A DNA stretch of 64,000 nucleotides from Paraspadella gotoi (GCA_051294375.1 CM119269.1:15573918-15637917), one strand, 5' to 3'. Positions 43,580 through 56,730 are shown, counted from the stretch's first letter. Numbers and translations are program-made. The notes: generated by a model not told the origin, from the sequence alone.

Positions 43580-43990
43580 CGCGAAAGAGAGCGAGAGAGA
43601 GAGAGAGGGAGAGAGAGCAACAGGTCTCGTTGACGGCGGGAGAAGAGGCGATCGTGGCGCGACGGAGAACGAGACGGAAACGCGGGATCTCGCGTGTCTG
43701 AGGGAGATCGGGAGGAAAGAGAGGAGAGGGAGGAAAGGGGAAGAGAGGGAGGGAGGGAGGGAGGGAGGAAAAAGAAGGGGGAAGTTAGAAGAAGGAGAGA
43801 GGGAGGGAAGGGAGAAGAAAGGAAGAGGAGAGGGGGAAAGAAGGAGGAGAAGGGTAGGAAAAGGAGGAGAAGAGAGGAAGAAGAAAGAAAGAGGAGAGGG
43901 GGAAAAGAGGAGGAGAAGGGTAGGAGAAGGAGGAGAAGAGCGGGAGGGGAGGGAGAAGAAAGGAAGAGGAGAAGGTGAATAGAAGAGAAA
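43580..43990. repeat. Long purine (GGA/GAA) tract
   Basis: About 400 bases of nearly all-purine plus strand; reads as R/E/G-rich low-complexity frames. Mirror-like GGAGAAGG runs could form triplex DNA. No gene supported. Confidence 0.8.
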
Positions 43991-44254
43991 ATGTGAAGGG
44001 AATGAGAGAATGAGTTGAAATAAAGGAACAAGAAAGGTCAGAGAGCGGTGAGAAAAAAATTAGGGAAACGAGAATAGGAACCAAGAAAATGAGAAGGAAC
44101 GGGGAGAGGGAAGTAAAAGAGAATTGAAAAAAAAAAATATTAAGTGATAGAGATTTGCGCTTGCGCGAATGAATTTAAAATACTAAGTTTAAAACGGATT
44201 CATTCCAATCAGATTATTATAGATTAAAATTATGCAAGTAAAACTCAATCTCTT

Positions 44255-44320
<66 letters not shown>
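44255..44320. repeat. (CT)n microsatellite
   Basis: Pure CT run. Confidence 0.9.
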
Positions 44321-44323
<3 letters not shown>

Positions 44324-44393
44324 CTCCCGTCTTTTCTTTTTATTGTCACTTAATCCAATTTACGTCACATACGGGGATAGAGCGAGATAAAAG

Positions 44394-44439
44394 AGAGAGA
44401 GAGAGAGAAAGATAGAAATATAGATAGATAGATAGATCG

Positions 44440-44471
<32 letters not shown>

Positions 44472-44494
44472 ATATATATAGAGAGAGAGAGATA
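44394..44494. repeat. Compound (GA)n-(GATA)n microsatellite
   Basis: GA run, then GATA units (about 44416-44468), TA run, then GA run. Confidence 0.9.
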
Positions 44495-44729
44495 GTCGGA
44501 AGTGTGCGCCGGTTTCCGATATTTTCTAATTATTTTTTTTTCTGATAAAAAAAATACTTTTAAGATTAAAGATTGTTTTTTTAATAAAAAAAGAAAACGG
44601 ATAATTCTAGAAATTTATGATCATACAAAACGATATAACGGATTTAAACTTTATCTTGCAATTATAAAATTGTAGGATAGCAATTGAAGAACCATAGCGA
44701 CGTGAAAAATAGTATGGTAGTGCGTCAAA

Positions 44730-44815
44730 TAATGTATGGGCCATTAATGAACACAAAATAATGTATGGGCCACTAATGCACATGAAATAATGTATGGGCC
44801 ATTAATGAACACGAA
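44730..44815. repeat. Threefold tandem repeat, about 31 bp
   Basis: AATAATGTATGGGCCATTAA and close variants recur three times with linking GAACAC(A/G)A or GCACATGA. Confidence 0.85.
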
Positions 44816-44819
44816 AATT

Positions 44820-45780
44820 TCCAACCTCTTGACAAAATCTTTAGCCTTTAATATCATCATAATCATGAGAGAGAAAGTTGGTAAAAATCTTTCTTTTTGT
44901 TGTCGAGTTAATTTTTAAACTCTTCATTAGTTTGAGTCCTCGTTGATGTTATACATTTTTTTTTCTTCTTTTCGCAAGAAAATCAGATTGACGCTAATGA
45001 GTTTGAAGGCTTTAGAAACTAATTCTCCGACAACTAATCAACCATTCACGGATGTGATTGTTTAGAACCCGTGAGAAATTGTTTAGAACTAAAAGCTTAT
45101 TCGAACTTTGTTAAAACGAATTAATCCCTCTAAATATCAATATCCAAAAAAAAAAAAGAAGAAATTTCAGTCTCAATTTGAAAAAAAAAAAAATATGTTC
45201 GATTGTTTTTAACCTTTAAACGCATTTTTAATATTTTTTTAATATAGTTTTAGTTTGACAACATTTTTAAAAAGTTTTTTTTCCTTCAAATATCCAGCAA
45301 AGTTCGCTCATTCGGCCTAATTGTCGTTGTCGTCGTCGCGTCTTGTCAATTTGAAAATTTGTCAGTTGGTTCGTTTACTTTTAAAAATGTACTGTTATTT
45401 TAAACAACGACTTCATTCTTCCTTCTCGGGTTTAGGTAACTTTACTAGTTCGATCATAATTAAAAAACATAGAATCTTTATAATCTAATCTACTAATCTA
45501 AGATTATAACAACAACGACAACAAAGGAAGAAGACGAAGTCAGAAATACTTAAACCCCAAGTTTTCATTTAAAAGACAAAAGAAAAACCTGGAGGCAAAG
45601 AGGAATTCACACAATGCGGAGCCAGTGACGATTATGGAGGAAAAAAGAATAAAGACAAAAGATGATCGATGGAACTACGACGACGACGACGACGACGCCG
45701 ACCAAAACATACACTGATAATAATATGAAATATATATAAGAATGATGTAGAACGATGGGAAATTTGAGGAGGAAGGGAAA
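44820..45780. other. AT-rich stretch without recognised features
   Basis: No ORF or repeat family recognised apart from poly-A/T runs and a short GACGAC run at 45676-45696. Confidence 0.5.
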
Positions 45781-46435
45781 CGACGCCGACGTATTTTTGC
45801 TCCCGGTAAGTAACAACAACAACAACAATAAAAGAAACGAAGACGATGAAGCGTTAGGAAAACAACGCGACGATGAAGAAGACGACCAACGACAACACGA
45901 TCCGCGAGCAACAATGACGACAACGACACGACGAAGAGAAGAAGAAACGGACAACGACGATAAGGAAAACCGACGATGACAACGACGACGCCCCTACTAA
46001 TGACGACGACGACAAATAGACGAAGAGAAAGAAACGACAACGACGATAAGGAAAACAACGACAACGGACGATGACAACGATGACGCCCCTACTAATGACG
46101 ACGACGACACTGACGAAGAGAAGAAGAACGACAACGACGATAAGGAAAACACGAACGAATGACAACGACGACCGCCCCTACTAATGACGACGCACCGCCA
46201 GAAGAGAAAGAAGACGACAACGACGATAAGGCAAAACGACAACGACACGCCAGCGTTGATCAACGAACGACAACGACGCCCCTACTAATGACGACGAGAC
46301 GACACTGACGAGAAGAAAGAAGACGACAACGACGATAAGGAAGACAACGACAACGAGGACGCCAAAGCCGCTGACGACGACGACGACGCCAAAGCCGATG
46401 ACGACAACGACGACGCCGCGCTCCGACGAGATACC
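45780..46435 (+). repeat. Degenerate tandem repeat, 80-100 bp, with acidic-peptide coding character
   Basis: GACAACGACGATAAGG(A/C)AAA recurs near 45952, 46032, 46131, 46217 and 46325, and CGCCCCTACTAATGACGACG near 45988, 46084, 46174 and 46275. Open plus-strand pieces read DAPTNDDDDTDEEKKNDNDD and DAKAADDDDDAKADDDNDDA but shift frame between units. Either a minisatellite or a broken acidic low-complexity exon; no splice or start evidence. Confidence 0.6.
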
Positions 46436-46713
46436 TTAAAAAGATGACATAACTCGTTCCTCCGTCGCACGGGCGTCGGTGTTATTGTAAGCCCGCGGGA
46501 CTCGGCCGGGACCCACACAGATTCGGTTTTCGGAACCCGAGAGCGTAACGATTCTCGCGAACAAAGTTCATCGCAAATTCCAAACTTTTTCGGGATCGAA
46601 AGTTTCACTTTTTCTCACGTCGTCGAGGAATTCATCACCCATTTTCGCTTTTCAAAATGAGCTCTTTCCTCGCGACGGGGAGGTGGATATATGGAGGGAG
46701 CCATGGCGATAAA

Positions 46714-46756
<43 letters not shown>

Positions 46757-47650
46757 CTTTGAATTAAAAAGTCATCAGTAATCCAACCCAGGACGGAATC
46801 GGCCCAAAACCAGAGGCACAAAAATGAAACGAATTAATAACTAGTTGGCGAGTGAGTGACAGTCGCTCTTGTTGTTAACGTAAATCGCTGAAGTGAAAGA
46901 CAACGTTGAGTATTTGAAACTCGAAACTACTTTGTTCTCAGCTCAATCTTTCTATCATTCTCTTCTGTTTGCAAATAAACTACCACGCCTCCTTAAATTT
47001 TTATTATGAAATAAAATAGAAAACGACTACTGGATTTCCCCTTATTTTTTCACTTTTTTCTTTATTTCAAGCCTTTGGGAGCTTAAATGATTTGAACAAA
47101 GACGACGATGACGACGAAGACGACGACGAAGTCTTTGTACTTTAACAAGTTTGTCCTTTAACTTTCCAATTTCTTTTCTTCTCTATTTGTCTTACCTTCA
47201 TATTTCTTTCCTCTTCCTCCAAAATTTCTCTTTCCTTTAATTTTCCAATTTCTTTCCTTCTCTATTTATCTTTCCTCCATTTTTCATTATTATTACACCA
47301 AACTATATTTTTCCTTCCACTTTCCCCATCTTATTTTCTTCTCTATTTATCTTTCATTTTTCCTCCAAAATTCTTTTTTTTCCGTCTCGATTATTTCCTC
47401 TTCCACCTACGCGAGAAGCGAAGAGATTTCTTCACCGATTCGCTTCCCACAACCATTTCCTTTTTTCTTCCTCTTCACTCCCTCCCCACCTCCCCTCCCT
47501 CACCCTCTCTCCCTCCACCTCCCCCTCCCCCTGATCCAGTCACGCCAACGCTTCTCCTCCGCCACGGCATTCAAAACAGAGGCCTTCCTTCTTCTGTCCC
47601 GACGTCGTTGCTATTCCACGCCATTCGTCCGAGATGCCACATACTTAACT
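46436..47650. other. Non-coding stretch, no gene recognised
   Basis: Includes a (CT)n run at 46711-46754, a (GAC)n-like run near 47100-47134, and pyrimidine-rich DNA from 47160 onward. No conserved ORF. Confidence 0.5.
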
Positions 47651-48477
47651 GTAATTTACCAGTTTTTGCCCGCTCTCTCTCTCTCTCTCTCTTCTTTCCA
47701 TTCTTCCATCTTTCCATCCAATTCTTTTCTTCCTTCTTCGACTTCGTTATTCCTTCCCTTCTATGAAGCGAGACCCACTCAACGACCGCACCCTACCCCC
47801 CCCCCTTATTTCCGCCCCAGCCCCTTATTTCTCCCTCATCAGCCCTTATTTCCCCCCAACTTCCCCCAACTCCTTCCGTCTTTCGAGATTTTCTTTTCTT
47901 TTTCAATTTTTCTTATTCCGTTATTTTTTCCCTCTTCTCTTTTAATGAGCTGTTATAAAATCCTGTCGAACCGACTTTTTTTGGTTTTTTTTATCGATTT
48001 TTTAATTCGAGAGAATCTATTTTTTTTATTTATTTTTTTCTATTGCGTTTTTTTAAACATTATTTAAAATTTTGTAATCTAATTTCGTCCGTCTATTTTC
48101 ATGTAGATATCGTGGAGAGAGGACCCGTTTCGGCCTTGAGAAGGGCTCTATCTCTGGCAACGTTTTTTGGATCAGAATACTCTCTCACTCTCTCTCTCAC
48201 TCTCTCTCTCTCTTGCCTTCCGTTCACGCTGAGAAAAAAAAATAAAAGGAGGAAAACATTTGCGGAGAAAAAAGATTCGCCCTGAACCTCCTTCGTCTCA
48301 CTCTCTGTCTCGTTCATTCACCTTCTCGTTTTTAGCGTGATTCGCTCGGTCTCCTCTCTTCTCTCTTTTACTAACCCTTCAGTTTTAACGAAGACTGTCC
48401 ATCTCTTTTCTCTCGCTCACTTACTCTCTCGTTGTTAAAATCGTAATTGGCTCTTTTCTTCCTACTCCATATTCAGT

Positions 48478-48508
<31 letters not shown>

Positions 48509-48638
48509 CCCCGACTTAATCTCCCCTCCTTCCTTCATCCCATTCAATTTTGTTTTTCCCTCCATGTCACTCACTCTCCTCCAGAGAATTTACCAAAAAA
48601 GTTACTCCTTTTCTCACCCATCATCACCTTACTCACTC

Positions 48639-48673
<35 letters not shown>

Positions 48674-48742
48674 GTTCCTCCTTGGCACTTTCGATGTGCT
48701 GCCCTTAATTTTTCCCAGTCGTATCTCTCTGATGACATCAAA

Positions 48743-48777
<35 letters not shown>

Positions 48778-49990
48778 GTCTCTATGGTTGTCATCTCATT
48801 TATGAACCAGTACACGAACTCTTTCACCATAAAGAAGGACAAAGTCTTGGGGGGGAAAAACTAAAAACTAATATTGTTGAAATTGAACTAAAAAAAAAAA
48901 TCAAACAATTACGATAGAAGGAAAGAAGAAAATAATTATTGAAAATAAAGAGAGAAAGAAAGAAAGAAAGAGAGAAGAAAGGATAGGAAAAGTGGAAAAC
49001 AAAGAACCAAAGAAAATAAAAATGATCAATTAGAAAGGAAAAAGAAATAAACGATAGTTAGAAAGAAAGCAAAAGTGAAAGAAAGAGAAAAAGAAAAAAA
49101 AATAAGAAAAAAAAAAGATGAGAGGGAGGAATGAAGGAAAAGCGAGAAGGCGTTAAAGTGTGAGAGAGCGGAAGAGAAGACCAGAAGCGCCGGCTGGCGG
49201 GCGAGAAAGGAATCCCAAATAAAGCGGACTAATCAGACAAAAGACGGTAAAACAAAACCCCGAAGAATGACAGCGATCCGGAGAAAAAATTGACCAGAAA
49301 AAAGAAAAAAAAAAACGGTAAGGAGAGAAGAACATAGAACAAGAACATAGAACAAGAACATAGCTCGGGAGAGATAAAGAAAAGTATTAAAATATTTTCT
49401 TCAGCAAGAAAGAAAAAAACAAAGAAAACAAAAAAATAAAGAAGGAAATTAAGATAGAATCGGGAAAGAAAGTAAGAAGGAAAAAATGAAAATAAGAAGA
49501 GAAAAAAAGAAATAAAAAAAGAAAGAAGGAAAGAGAGAAAACCAAATAAAAATATCTCTTTCGAAGAAAATGTAAAAATAAATCTTTTTCAAATCGTTAA
49601 ATAAAAAAAAAAAAGAAAGAAAGAAAGAGAGAAAAGGAAAAACCCCGAGAATTCAGGTTGAAGAGAAATCGCGGAAAATCCAGGGACCAACCTTGGATTC
49701 TGGAGCCCATGAAACCACCGAGATTTCCGCCATTTCTGACCCTTCGACGACGCCGAAGCCGAGGGTGAGTTCGGCGAGGTTTTTGATTTTTCTTACCTCA
49801 CCCTTTTTTCGTTTAGTTTTTCTGGACGCGAAATTTCGAGGACAAAATCGATTACAACGCGGATTAGAGGAAAAAAAAAAAAAGAAACAAAATCTCTTTA
49901 AAAAAACAACATAAAATTGAAAAGAAAAAAGAGAGGTGGAAAAAAGACAAGTCAATAAGGTACTTCAGAAAATATTCATGGCATTTACAA
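47650..49990. other. Strand-asymmetric low-complexity region
   Basis: 47160-48780 is strongly pyrimidine-rich on plus (CT runs at 47671-47690, 48480-48507, 48641-48669, 48747-48773); 48905-49640 is then strongly purine-rich (GAAA-like). The open frames here are low-complexity translations. No gene supported. Confidence 0.6.
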
Positions 49991-50990
49991 ATTGACGATA
50001 CCAACTCTCTCGGTCATGAAAAAAGGCGAAAGCGAGAGAGAAACTTTTATCAACTATACATCGGTTTTCAAGTTCGGAGGGTTAAGGGCGGACGCTCCGA
50101 CTCGGCACACTCAGCTGAGGGTTAACGGAAGTGACCATCAGGCATTGGACGCCCAGAGACTCGATTTCCGCTCAAAGAAACTTATGTATAATAAGAATGA
50201 AGAAATCATAAATTTTAGAATCCTCGATTTCGTAATCTCAGAAGCAGTAAAGAGAGAGAACGAGTTGATCCGCGACTCTGTTTTCAGGGTTGAGGGCCAA
50301 ACCAGTGGGGGTCAATCAAGTGGGTCTCTCTCTCTCTCTCTTACACTCTCTCCTCTCGCCAACAACTAACTAGCCTTTCGACCGGAAAATCGCTCGCCGC
50401 TTTCCTCCCGCCCCCCCCATGCTGCCAAACGTGGGGGGGGGGAACGGGGAGTGGCGAAAGCCCATTTTGGTTTCCCAATCATCGTCAAAGTTTGAGAGGC
50501 CGCGACGTGGCCCGACTAACCAGTTACCAGTTCGCCTATCAAAAATCTCTCTGTTTTTCTCATTAAGACTTTTTTTCCCCTTTTCTAAACCTTTTTTTTC
50601 TAAACCCCCGCATTCATGGCCCTGAGGTCTTCCCTCACTGGCCCGATAATCATCACAGTTTTCCTTCAGTTTTCCATCGGTGAAATAACAATTAATACTC
50701 GCCAATAACCTTACCTTCCCTACTTTATTTATTTCAGTTGCCACTTTCATGGTCTCCATTTACTGTCTTTTAATCGTTCCATTCATACTGCCCTCTTTTC
50801 TCTTCTACCCCCCTTACCCATTTCCATATGAGCCACTCATCTCTTTTTCCACATTTGCTCGCACTAAACGTTCCCTTGCCTTTATTAGTTTATATGATCT
50901 CATATATCCACCGCGGTCGCTCGTTTGATAATTGCTTTCTAATGTCCTCAATTCCTCGCCCCTCTCTAATTCGGCGCTCAACTGCCACAG
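49991..50990. other. Stretch with unrecognised open frames
   Basis: A 125-codon plus frame (49992-50369) and a 129-codon minus frame (50370-50759) are not low-complexity throughout but match nothing I know and have no clear gene context. Confidence 0.3.
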
Positions 50991-51004
50991 CTTGCTCTCC
51001 CATT

Positions 51005-51325
51005 TGCCATTTCTCACCACGACTGCCCCGATTTCTCTTCCAACTCACCACATTCTCACCACGACTGCCCTGATTCCTCCTCCCATCTCCCCACGACTGC
51101 CCTAATTCCTTCTCCCATCTCCCCACAACTGCCCTGATTTCTCCTCTCATCTCCCACAACAGCCCTGGTTCCTTCTCCCATCTCCCCAACAACTGCCCTG
51201 ATTTCTCCTCTCATCTCCCTGCCCTGATTTCTCTTCCCAATCACAGCACATTCTCACCACGACTGCCCTGATTTCTCCTCCCTTCTCCCCACAACTGCCC
51301 TGATTCCTTCTCCCCCTTTTCTCAT
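51005..51325. repeat. Minisatellite, about 25-36-bp unit
   Basis: About nine variants of ACTGCCCTGATTTCTCCTC followed by (C/T)CATCTCCCCACA, with unit-length variation. Confidence 0.85.
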
Positions 51326-53080
51326 ATCTTTCCCCTCGGGTGGTTTTGACAAAGACGGCCGGGTCTCTTAGCTGCAAGAAATTTTCCCAAGCAGCCATTA
51401 TTAGCACTCGTTAATGGGCCGGTAATGACGGCGGTAATTCGATTACCCGCCGATTTCGCCGCTTTTTTTAACAAGCCTTTTTTTAATGAGGCGAAGCATC
51501 TTCATAAGGAACTTTTTAATTTCGTGATTTAAAATCGCTAAGTTAAAAGTTAAAAGTGGATTTGATTAGTATATACGTAACGAATTAAATTTACAGTATA
51601 GTTTATAAAATTTGAAAACCAGCTTCTTGGGTCTTTTTTCATTCTTTTAGGTTTTTCTTGGGCTTTTAAAGTAAAGTTAATAAATTTTTTTTAGGTTCCT
51701 TTCACTCTCTCTCTCTCTCACTCTCTCTCTCTCTCTCTCTCTCTCTCCTTCTTTCTTTCACCTCGCCCGACCAAACGTCAGTCAATCAGTTGGTAGAGGC
51801 AAGACCATTTCCAACTTCAACCTCTTAATGTTTCCTTTGTTCGCAAAGTAAAACTCAGCAAACATACATAGTTCTCTTCTAACTTTGACAAACTAGTCAA
51901 ATTCTAAACAAAAATTCCATAACCAATACCCGCGTTTGATAAAAAAAAATCGAACCGAATTGAAGCGAAAGAAAGGCGAAAATATGAGATGAAAGGCGGG
52001 GAGTGAGAGAGAGAGAGAGAGAGATATTGGAAATCGTAAACGAGGCATTGTGAAAGCGCTCGTCAAATGACGATATGTTGTCGAACTCTGAATAAACATA
52101 GAATTAAAAGGTATTCCGAACTTGGGCAAAAAATACTATGGTCCATAAACAAACAGTAAAATTAAAAAATTAAAACATTTAATGAATTTTCAAGAACATT
52201 TAGTCAACTTTTGAGCGAAAATAAGAACTTAAGACAATTTTTTTTCTGTTTGAAGAAACTTCGAATTGGATGTTGAAGGAGAGAGAAGCCAACAAAAATA
52301 TTTCTGGTTAAATTATAAGAAATTATTCCTTAATTAAAAATAAAAGTAACTTAAAACATAATACAAAAAGCATAAAATTTAGACTAGGAAAAAGAAAAGA
52401 AATGATAAAATAAGGATAAGGATTGGGTCAAACACTGACAATTTCTCCCGAATCACTACCGCCACCTGGAGTCTCAAAAAAAATGGAATGACGTTTTTGC
52501 CTGAAATCCGATCAAAATCTTTTTCTCTTTTTATTTCTTTCAATCGCGAAATTCGATTTTTCATTTCGTCTCCACAAAAGACGATTTTTTCGTAAATTTT
52601 TGTTTTATCTTTTTTTAAAATCATTTTGTTTGTTCAGCTTATTTTTTTAATATCCATTAAATTCACGTTCGATTTTAGAGTTGTGTTACATAAGCTCAAT
52701 TAATTTTCTTAAAGTATTATCCTTATTTGCTTCATGAGAATTATAAATTGATAAATAAAGTTTGAAATTTAAACAAAAAGGTTATTTTAGTCTCGGAATT
52801 ATCAAAATATTTTAAATCCAGTACAGGTGGAATTAACATAAGGTCAGTTGATTTCGTTTTCTCTCATTTATCACCACCATTTTCGTTAGATGTGAAAGGT
52901 TGTGGCAAAAATTTTTAAAAAAAATGTAAAATGAGAAAAAAAATATGCCTTAAACGATTATATATTTTTTTGCAACAAGTCGGTGTCCAGACGAAAAAAA
53001 AAAAAACTTTACTAGAGTCGTCGGCTGAGGCACTTGGAGCGAAAATAATGTTCCATAGAGTAAAACAATAATAAATGACA
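51326..53080. other. AT-rich stretch with microsatellites
   Basis: CT run at 51706-51747, GA run near 52007-52023. No gene recognised. Confidence 0.5.
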
Positions 53081-53084
53081 TTGA

Positions 53085-53085
53085 A

Positions 53086-53126
<41 letters not shown>
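53085..53126. repeat. (CGA)n microsatellite
   Basis: About thirteen CGA units. Confidence 0.9.
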
Positions 53127-53939
53127 AATCCGCGCGAGGAACCCGAAGAGTTTTTTCGAATAAAAAAAAGGAGAGTGAAGCGAAAATTTTTTCGGTGGCG
53201 AAAGAGAAGAAAGGAAATTATGCATGAAAAAATGGAGGAGGAGGAGGAGGAGGAAGAGGAGGAGCGGAGCGAGAGGAGGAAGAGGAGAAGGAAAGTGAGA
53301 AAGAGCGAAGATAACTTCTTTCTTCCACGGATCGTTTGAGAACGGAATAAAAATGAAGTTTGTGGGCAAGGGGGACAGAACCCAGGTTTTTTTTTTATTA
53401 CCAAGATCTAAGCATAGTAGTGTCGTGTTAGGAATGGGAATATTAGACAAATTTGCACCCTTTTTTAGGTTTATGTTTGAGAACTCAAAGTTAAAACGTT
53501 TAAAAAGAAAAATAAAAGTAATTTCTGATTTGTACAAGCGATCTTTGATAATAAACAGGAATTAAATTATAATTTCGGGATTACAATTTAAAAAAATGGG
53601 ACGTAATTAAATGGGGAGGAAGAAGAGAGTCGATCGAGGAAAAAACCTGGGAGATAAAATGGAAAGAAAAATTATCGAAGAAGAGGAAAAATGGAGGAAG
53701 ATCAACCCGATATATCTATTTATATATGTACCTTGGAGGCAAAATAGAGAGAGAGAGAGAGCGATATATATATAGCGATAGAGAAATCCGCGAGATATCA
53801 ATCTTGCCAACTCGTTTATGATTCCTTTGGGCTTTTCGAGTTCCGACGCGACGCGAGTTTTGTCAACAATAGATTCTGACCCGGAGCTAATTTTAGGCTC
53901 TGCCCTCAGAGCCACTGTCCTTTTTCCTTATAGAGGTTT

Positions 53940-53943
53940 ATAA

Positions 53944-53980
<37 letters not shown>
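53940..53980. repeat. (GA)n microsatellite
   Basis: Pure GA run. Confidence 0.9.
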
Positions 53981-53984
<4 letters not shown>

Positions 53985-54153
53985 AATACAACAAAAGCAG
54001 GAGATTAAACAGAGATATCGTGGACCAAATTGTTATTTTTCGATTAATTGATTGTTTCAGAGGAGAAATCACGTTTTCGTCAGAGCGGTCACCTTATCCC
54101 TCGTGGTGATTTCAGGTCAATGATTGTAAATCTTGAGCCCGGAATCAAACCGT

Positions 54154-54389
54154 TATGGTGGACTAAAATCCACCAACCGTTCATCAGCGGCCATTGGTGC
54201 CGGAGGCAAGTCATTCGCCTCCCAACCCAAAGGTCCGGGGTTCTAGCCCGGTGGTCGTCTGGCAGTTTAGAGGGACGGGGCGCTTAACCCGCCTGTAACA
54301 CGATGTTACAGCCTGATCCGAAGCTCAGGGACTGCTTATATTGAACGGTTCTGTCACTAACATATAACAATAATTACTGTCTCTTCACC
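54154..54389 (+). mobile_element. tRNA-derived SINE, fuller copy
   Basis: Same family as 2930-3101. It contains a 72-nt tRNA-like head at 54187-54258: GCGGCCA can pair with TGGTCGT as a 7-bp acceptor stem (two G-U), GGAGGC/GCCTCC forms an inner stem, and CCGGGGTTCTAGCCCGG makes a T-arm with the B-box-like GGTTCTAGCCC. The 3' tail includes GTAACACGATGTTAC (hairpin) and CTGATCCGAAGCTCAGGGAC. Confidence 0.7.
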
Positions 54390-54399
54390 GTTTGTGTAA

Positions 54400-55430
54400 T
54401 AATTTAAAAATAACAGAGCTGTGAAGTTCTTTTCGACTTCCTGTTTTCGGGGTCGTGCGTTCGAGGCGTCTCCCGTTCAAAATGTCCGACAACAGTTTTC
54501 GAATTTTAATGTTTTATTATCCAAAACCCCGTAGAAACTAAGTTTCAAACGGGCAGACGCTAGTCCGTGATTCGATCCAGAGATTGAATGACTCAGTATC
54601 AAAAGGTAAACCAAAAATTAACCTTAAGAGGCTTCATACTCTCACGGCCAAACGAGTTTGACTTAGACAAATCAGATACTGAGAAAGAAAGGCGGGGCTT
54701 AATATCTTTGTCAGAGCTAAATCAAGTATAAATTCATAAATATATCGTAAAAGTAATACTCGAGAAGACAAAGTCTGGGTAAGTCCCATCGTCGTTATAC
54801 GTAACACGAAAACGTCATCTCGACGTCCTCGTCGTTGGATCGATGCCACTCGTGTTGGCTCGAAAAGCCGTGACGCGTAATGAGCGACGCTTGTTGGTCA
54901 TCATCGCCTCTTTCCGTTCGACGCGCCGCCAACTGTCACCGTAATTCACTTTCTCATTATTTTCATTATTACTAATTTGCGTCATTTTCGACGTCAGAAA
55001 CATGACTTCGTTTTAAATAATAGTGACGGGTGTTCCGGCAGGGACTTTAGAAAAAAAAATAGACATAATGACCTCGTTAAAATTCATGTTAAAATGAAGT
55101 AGTTTATTCCACCGATATTTCACGGAGAAATGACCACCACCGCCCTTAGACACTAACTCGGTCTGCGCCACTATCCCACGGTCGTTCACACTTCAGGGGA
55201 GCATGTTTTTCCCCATCTTCACGATCTAAGTAAAAAAGACTCGCGTTGCCACTTTCCTTCGCCTCGTTGCCACTCGCTGCCGAGTTCACGGTGAACGTCG
55301 GTTCATCACGCTTTTCGGTTCACCGCCCGGGTTCCTTCTTTTTCCGCCTTCGCGAGGAAGCCAGTTGCGGGGGGGGGGTTTACTTCGCCGACCCCGGTTC
55401 ACAGTCTTTCAAGTTTTTCTATCGTTGACA
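54400..55430. other. Non-coding stretch
   Basis: No recognised gene or repeat; a G9 run at 55370-55378. Confidence 0.4.
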
Positions 55431-55734
55431 GCTCAGTGTCATTTTCATTTCACTATCAATTGAAGATGCCAGTATAGATACAACAATGTCATTGCTAAAA
55501 GTTAAACCAACAGATTTATAGCTTGATTTTGTAATTGCATCATTTAAATGTACTTTTTTATATTACTTATCGTCAACAGGATCAAAGCTGCTTAAACATA
55601 TAATAATGGTTATTTCATGTTTAAGATTCGCAAAAGTATTATATAATTCCGTAGTTAAAAAGTTGATTCTAGTGATTTGTCAATAAAAATCAAGAAGAAT
55701 AAGAGCAGCAAATAGGTTCACTGTCAATTACTAA

Positions 55735-55890
55735 CTATGCCAACTCACTGTCGATTCAATTTTATTGTCGATGCCATTTATTGTTATTGCCAGTTCATTG
55801 TTAATGTCAGTTCACTGTCAATGCCAGGTCTCTGTCGATGCCAGTTGACTGTGAATGCCAGTTCACTGTCATTGCTATTTCATCGTCGTC
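55735..55890. repeat. Minisatellite, about 18-bp unit
   Basis: Degenerate units of TGCCAGTTCACTGTCAA, about eight copies; weaker units extend back toward 55430. Confidence 0.8.
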
Positions 55891-56009
55891 GCTTCGCTTC
55901 AGACGCCGATTCTTTCAGACGGAAAAAACTGTTTTTAGCTTTTGTCTTTTGTGGTGAAAAATCGAGAGACGTGAAATGGAGGCTACTTACCGCGAGTGAA
56001 GGAGAAAAA

Positions 56010-56215
56010 AAGGAGTGAGAGTGAGAGTGAGAGGGTATGAAGTGATATAGAGAGAGAGGGAGAGAGAGAAGGAGAAAAAAAGGAGTGAGAGTGAGAGGGT
56101 ATGAAGTGAGATAGAGAGAGAGAGGGAGAGAGAGAAGGAGAAAAAAAGGAGTGAGTGAGAGGGTATGAAGTGAGATAGGGAGACAGGGAGAGAGAGAAGG
56201 AGAAAAATTCAGTAA
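56010..56215. repeat. Threefold tandem repeat, about 65 bp
   Basis: GGAGTGAGAGTGAGAGGGTA, then TGAAGTGAGATAGAGAGAGA and GAGAAGGAGAAAAAAA, recurs three times. Confidence 0.85.
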
Positions 56216-56730
56216 GAAAGAGAAAAATTGAGCGAATGAATTAATTATTAAAGAAAGAGAGAAAAATTGAGAGAGAGAGGGAGAGGGAGAAAGGGATGGG
56301 GAAATAGTATATATGTTTTTCGAAAATCCTAAATCCCAAATCCAGAGAATGTTCTGTTTTTTAATTTTTCAAATCGAAACAACATGGTTTATCTTTGCAT
56401 TTAAAGTGAATATTTCCAAACAAGGGCCTGAAGCCGTAGATTCTTTTGTGCGAATAAGCACCGTCTTAGTCACTCAAACACAGTACCAAAAGTATTGTCA
56501 CCTTGTGTTGGATACTTTAACATCCCCCACCCAATCAATTAAAACAATTTAATTATAATTAATTAAGAAAAATTAAAAAGATACCTTTCTTACAGCTTAC
56601 AATTCGTTAAACAAAAATCTTAAAAGCATAAAGATCGAGCCGCTTTCGAGATAGGTAAGATTGAGTATTGCGATAGCTCGATGAGATCCGGAGCTTCACG
56701 TGTTATGAGCATCGATGTGACGATATTCAC

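Noticed and set aside
49992-50759. Two medium-length frames considered as genes
   Set aside because: No recognisable domain, no supporting splice structure, and ends fall in low-complexity DNA.
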